A DNA stretch of 64,000 nucleotides from positions 516,001-580,000 of the forward strand of contig CM072336.1 of NCBI GenBank assembly GCA_036874045.1. Reading direction: 5' to 3'. This document shows positions 58,865 to 64,000 of the stretch, piece by piece (position 1 is the first letter of the stretch; every line of letters starts with the position of its first letter). The stretch comes from Cymodocea nodosa (Eukaryota > Streptophyta > Magnoliopsida > Alismatales > Cymodoceaceae). Made by a program: the position numbers and the translations under genes. Below the pieces are notes generated by a model, which saw only the letters and a list, made by a program, of their open reading frames with translations, was not told where the DNA came from and searched no databases.

Positions 58865-59369
58865 CTGTGGAAAGAAATTTTGCCAACATGTCATGATTTT
58901 CAATTCATAGTTCAAAGTAGAGTGTTCTCTACATTGGCACATGGAAATAAAATTACAGTTTTGCTTACGTTTGGTTCAGCCATTTCCATTTGGGTTTCTT
59001 TGCTTTACAAATGTTTTTCTATATATTGAAACGAAATGATTCTTGCTAAAATACCTCTCTTGATTTAGATGGAAAAACAATAGTTTGGCTCATTTCACAT
59101 GTGGGTTTCTTTGCTTGATCCTTATTCTTGATCAGGATTCTTATTATAGGAATATGATTTCTGATTGAAGTTATTCAAGTAATAATATATTAATGTTCTT
59201 TACTTCCATTCAAATAATAATACCCACATATTCCTATTATTTGTATTTTGTTAAAATGTGCATTCCTACAAAATGGCAAGTTCTGATAAGCAGGAAGGTA
59301 GTAGAAGAATTTATTTCAACTGATGTGTTCAAGTAAGCGAGATAATATTAAACCGTCTGTGTAAAACCA

Positions 59370-60990
59370 TTAAAGAGAAAAATGGTAAAACTTCTAACGA
59401 AGAAATACAAATGAAGACATGGAAGAAATTAATAGACAATTACAATAAAGATACAAGAAGTAACATGCAAAAAAAAATATTAATAGTTAAATAAAAATAT
59501 AGAGACAAATGTATAGAATTTATATCAAGATTGATGCACAAATTAGTTAGGGATAAGAACATATTCATAAACATATTGACATCCTAAAAGAAGTTTAGGA
59601 TGATTTTGTTAAGGGTAGTTTAGTTCCATACAAAATTTATTTAACATTTGATAATTATATGAGTTGTACTTATATATATTTTTTAATAGATTTATCTAGA
59701 GTGTGCATAATATAAATAAAAGGCATGCTCAATATTTGATCAACTTCAAATGATATTTGAAGGAAATCTTACAATAGAGTCGAATAAAATCAATACATCA
59801 AATCTTGCAACAACTGTTAACTTGAATGAAGACATGAGTGACATTGAAAGCATACTATCTAGTCAAAATCCTTTTGAATTTGAGTTTGAAACTCAAGTAT
59901 AATTTGACTTATGTAATAAAGAAAAGTGTTCACATCTACATATTGAATCACAATAACTTACGGTGACTACAATAAAGGATGTTGATATATCACATATGAA
60001 TTATTTTAACGAGAACATATAAAGAAATACAAAGAAGATAATTTTCATAGAGCTTATTATAAAAATATAAGAGAAGATAACTTTGGTGCAAGAGAAGATG
60101 GTAAATGTGCAAAAGAAAATGATAGTTTTCACAAAGTGTATGACAGAAGTTAAAGAAAAGATTATCTATATTAGATGCGCAAGAAAATGATATTTTGTGA
60201 AGTAGAAGACAATCTTTGCCTTATGCTCAATGTCTATATTATTTGATGGTACACATACTAAAGCTACAATTTATATAAAGGAAAATGTATTATTTAAGAA
60301 CAATAAATGTGAATTGTCACAAAACATTTTAACTACTTACAATTTTGATATGAAATTTACTTATATTCTTAGTTGACGAGAAGAATTAGTTGTTGATGCA
60401 CAACTTCTTGAAGATACAACAAAGTCAATCTAATGGTTTAGTTATTCCACCATATATGATACTTATGATTTATGTAAGCTTGAGTTTTGTTAAGTAAAAT
60501 TTAATTTAGTTCAATTGTTATTTAATTACATGTAAGAAAATTTTACTTAGTAGATGTTAGATTTCCAAATAAGCCTAAGTTTATATATCTATTTTGAGAT
60601 ATTCAATATCACTTATCAAAATATGAAGCAAATCAACATTCAACTAATGTATTTGAAAATCTTAACTATAGGCATTCACAATTGATGATATTAATCGAAT
60701 GCACATTTAGAATAGTAAAACATTGATTTACAATATTATAATAATATATGTCATTTTCTTTTAAAATTTAAGTAAAAATTATTTTAGCATACTTTTTAAT
60801 TTACAATTTTATTCAAAAAGTAGATAAAACAAAATTACTTCAAGTTCTTGAAGACAAATTACAAGAAATTTAAAATGATGTTGCATTATAAGACTCTAAG
60901 AATATGGAATGACAAAAGGATTGATAACAACACCTAATAACAAAAGAAGGAAATAATTGATAAATTCTATGAAAATATTATTAATATTAT
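59370..60990 (+). pseudogene. Harbinger-type relic, copy 3
   Basis: The start (about 59390-59650) has a frame reading EIQMKTWKKLIDNYNKDTR, reminiscent of the Myb/SANT-like partner protein. From about 60330 the frame reads TYNFDMKFTYILS, as in the transposase relic at 13586-14995. The terminal 60740-60900 matches its 3' end (tgtcattttctttta...aaaagtagataaaac). Highly decayed. Confidence 0.5.
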
Positions 60991-62930
60991 CTACGTGGGA
61001 TGGTCGTAGATAACTTCTTATTTATGTATTTGTATTAATTATATTATCAACTTTTATTTGAATATTTAGATTTTGTTATTAATATTTATTATATAAGGTT
61101 ATTGATAAATGACATAACATGTTAATTGATTAATATAATTAATTATATTTTTTACTAACTACTTTAATTTATTAATTAAGTACTTAATCAATGAATTAAT
61201 TATAAATAATTATATTACATGATTATCATAAATAAATATAAATTTTAATTTTGTTGTCATGTGTATAAACATCTGAATTTTAATTTTCATTCAATTCCTA
61301 AATGTACATAAATATTTGAATTTAAAATTTTATTTTTATTCAATTCTATAAAATTTTAATTCTATCAGATTGAATTCTTCTGGATACACAAATAGACTCT
61401 TAAACTTTGAATTATGAGATCACGATAAATAACATGAGACATATTTCAAATGCAATCATGATAAATACATGTAATATTTGAAACAAATACATGTATTCTT
61501 CTAAAATATTTATTTTAAATTAATATGTCTAAATATGCTCGTAACATTTGAACACTGGATCATGATCGACTACAACGAACCAATTGTTTATTTAAAGAAA
61601 AAACAAACAAATTTCACGATCTTTCGCGTTAGGTGGACATGCAATGCTGCAATTATATATTCAACCTCAACCACAAAACCTTATTTTTGTTCCTATTTCG
61701 TTCACAGAAAAGACTAATTATTATACTAAATTTGCGGGAAACCACTAAACCTTGTTCTGATTGTTATATTCCTTTGCAACAGAAGAAAAGACTGATTACA
61801 TACCATCTCGTTAATTATTATTACATTAATTACAATATTATATATAACTAACTGCATCTTCTTTTATGAATACATATATGACCTAAGTGAATGAAATATT
61901 TGTCTTTCACTTGTTTGAAGTTTAAGCTTTAGATTTTAAGATTTAAGATGCACACATGATCCACGAGGTACTTTTGGAAAGGGAAAATAAAAACACAAGT
62001 GGTGGTTGGTGGACGTCCTTTTGCGATTCATTTTTCCTACTTATTGCAATAATTTATTCTGTATTGAAAATTAATGCTGAGCTTTGCAGATTTATTTGGA
62101 GGCGTAGATGGAACGAGCATGTACTCATCTTCTGCTTCTGTCGTTCAAATGCCAAGTATGATCTCTGAAAGATCAGAAGAAAAAGAGGGAAATTTTAGAT
62201 TATCTGAAGCTAAAATGGTCTTATATATATATATATGTGTGTGTGTACTACACACCAGGCAAACCTTTAGAGTTTTATAATAGAAAAAATGAATCTTTTT
62301 TATTGGTTATGACAGTAGTCCACTTCATCTCCACCATTTGTTGGTGACCAATCCCATCATCGATCAACCAACGATAGATGACATATTTCAACAAAATAAC
62401 ACTTGGGTTAAATTCAAATGTAATATCGCCACAGTTCACAGTCCTTTTATCAAACAGAAACAAATATTTTTGTTTGAAATCTTTAAAAAAGTTGAAAATA
62501 ACTCCTACACTTCTTGAATAATAATAATTACCTCAAATATTCCTAGAAGATAAAAATCAAGAATATAATGTTCTCATGGTTAACTGAGAAGCAATAAGTA
62601 TCGTATAACTTTTGCCTCTAAGTTTGCAAAAATATCTAAAATAATATTGTAATGGAAAATGTGGATGTAAGTATTTAGTTAAAATTACTGTAAATATTTA
62701 TCTTACCATTTATGTACAACTAACTTACAATTTATAGATTATGTTTAAAACAAATAAATATCTTTCTTTTGTAAAAATTTATTTCAGATCTATAATAAAA
62801 ATATATATATATATATATATATATATTATTATATTTTAAATTAACATATGCATCTTTATTAATTTTATCTACATAAAATAAATAAATAAATTGTTTGTAA
62901 CTATTCTCGAAACATACTTTTAAAAATCCA
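60991..62930. other. AT-rich intergenic DNA, no gene seen
   Basis: AT-rich sequence with alternating ATTA runs. The GC-richer 61950-62160 part has a frame reading SFADLFGGVDGTSMYSS after a 'gctttgcag' acceptor-like site, but nothing recognisable joins it. An (AT)n microsatellite lies at 62803-62827. Confidence 0.4.
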
Positions 62931-63102
62931 CTCTGCTTTCTTCTCCCTTCTCTGCTTCAAACTCAAAACAGGAAAAGATCAGTGGTTGAGCTTTCTCGGT
63001 CACACTTACAAAAACTTCCCACTCCTTCACCGCGGGAGAGAATCGGAGTGGACACTGGGGTGGGAGCTGAATTCGTTGGTGGAGTGTTCATTGTCGCTTG
63101 GG

Positions 63103-63337
63103 ATGGGCAAGTGGGAGGAGGACGAGGAACAGGGATCGCCTACTTCGGCCGGAGAATCAGCGGAGGAGAATGGTGGAGCGAAATGCGAGTGGGTTGGGAG
63201 GATCTTCAAGCCCAGGTGTGCCCTGGCCGTCGTTCTTGGCGTTTCCGTCTTGTTGTCCGCTGTCTTCTGGCTCCCACCATTTTTGAAGCACGGGGATCCT
63301 GGCCCCGGCGATGTGGTTTCGGGGGCAAGGTATGGAG
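63103..63337 (+). CDS. DUF7036-like single-pass membrane protein, first exon
   Basis: The ATG at 63103 opens a frame beginning MGKWEEDEEQGSPTSAGES. An acidic N-terminal ~30 residues is followed by a basic stretch (RIFKPRC) and one membrane segment (ALAVVLGVSVLLSAVFWLPPF), then KHGDPGPG. This layout and the LLSAVFWLPPF motif match plant DUF7036 proteins, of unknown function (recognised from memory). Exon 1 ends at the donor GGAG|GTGAGG (63337/63338), phase 1; GCAAG|GTATGG eight bases earlier is an alternative. The next exon is not in the window, so the gene is cut by the right edge. Upstream in-frame sequence back to 62986 lacks another ATG. Confidence 0.68.
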
Positions 63338-64000
63338 GTGAGGAAATTTCATCTTCTTCATGTCGAAAAATGCACTTTCTTTTTTTTCCTGTCTGTCGAC
63401 ACGGTTTCCTTTTGGGTTCAGGGCTTGGCTAGTTTGTGTCTGCTGCGATTTTTGGATGGGGGTTTCGTGGGAGTGGGTGGCTTGTTTCTACTTTTTGGTG
63501 ATTTCGAATGGCCATCCATTGTTGCCACCAATTTTGGCAAGCAGAAGTTGCATGCATTTCGCTTTGAATTGGGTCCGGGGAACGTTTTCCTTTTTATCTG
63601 ATCATGTTATTTTCCTGGTATGTTTTGGTTTCTTCTTCCATTGTGTTGTTTTTTGGGGACGGCGGCCTTGCTACGGTTCAGTCGGTACCCGGTGGTGCTT
63701 GCTATCTACTGGTCACTGCTGCACTGTTTTGAAGCATGAATAATTAAATATTGGGAACGATGCCCTAATGTGGATTATCCATTCTTTTAGAAGGTTGTTA
63801 TTGAAATCGTTAGTATCAGTTTTATTTATGTCTGCTGATGTTTTCCCGCCTACCAGTTGATATGGAACATGGTAGTAATTCGCTTTAGCCTCTAGGCACT
63901 GACAAATAAGAAGCATTGTTGCAGCAAACATTTTGGCAAGTTTTGTACTGCAACGATCTGTACAGGAGATGAGTATAAAGAACCAAAAACTTCAGTATGA
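63338..64000 (+). other. intron 1 of the DUF7036-like gene (partial)
   Basis: T-rich intron-like sequence; no second exon recognised before the window ends. Confidence 0.5.

Overview
This is a stretch of flowering-plant nuclear DNA. It has intron-containing plant genes (SAC3, mTERF, RHC-type RING-H2, a DUF7036-like gene) separated by long AT-rich stretches full of decayed copia, gypsy, LINE and PIF/Harbinger elements. The GC-rich 5' end of the mTERF gene and the overall texture suggest a monocot; a banana-type (Zingiberales) genome is my guess, not something the sequence proves.

Layout. 1-9.2 kb: a SAC3-family gene on the minus strand (first three coding exons; intron 1 holds LINE debris and a 31-G run), divergent from an intronless mTERF gene. 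9.3-21 kb: no intact gene; Harbinger-type transposase relics, a copia gag relic and several tandem-repeat arrays. 21.2-35.8 kb: a large inverted repeat with 4,759-bp arms and a 5,151-bp spacer. No mismatch was found wherever the arms were compared. Each arm carries one two-exon gene for a small secreted Cys/Arg-rich peptide, a foldback element beside its promoter, a gypsy integrase relic and a 1.09-kb tandem duplication. 36-42.5 kb: palindromic-unit minisatellites and a third, diverged peptide gene. That gene lies between two blocks (R1, R2) which also occur in the inverted-repeat spacer, where gypsy debris replaces the gene. 42.5-47.5 kb: AT-rich DNA and a GC-rich repeat block. 47.6-50.1 kb: an RHC1A-like RING-H2 ubiquitin ligase gene with a 5'-UTR intron. 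51.5-58.4 kb: a 60-nt minisatellite and an old copia element with both LTRs, broken open by a probable solo LTR. 58.5-62.9 kb: relic DNA and one exon-like orphan. 63.1-64 kb: first exon of a DUF7036-like membrane-protein gene that runs off the window.

The part most worth attention is the three-gene peptide cluster. The precursors share signal peptide, acidic propiece, intron and promoter, but their eight-cysteine basic domains differ sharply, as expected of a diversifying host-defence peptide family. Two copies sit in an apparently identical palindrome whose flanks are diverged, which suggests recent duplication or arm-to-arm gene conversion. The peptide function is inference; no known peptide family was matched with confidence.
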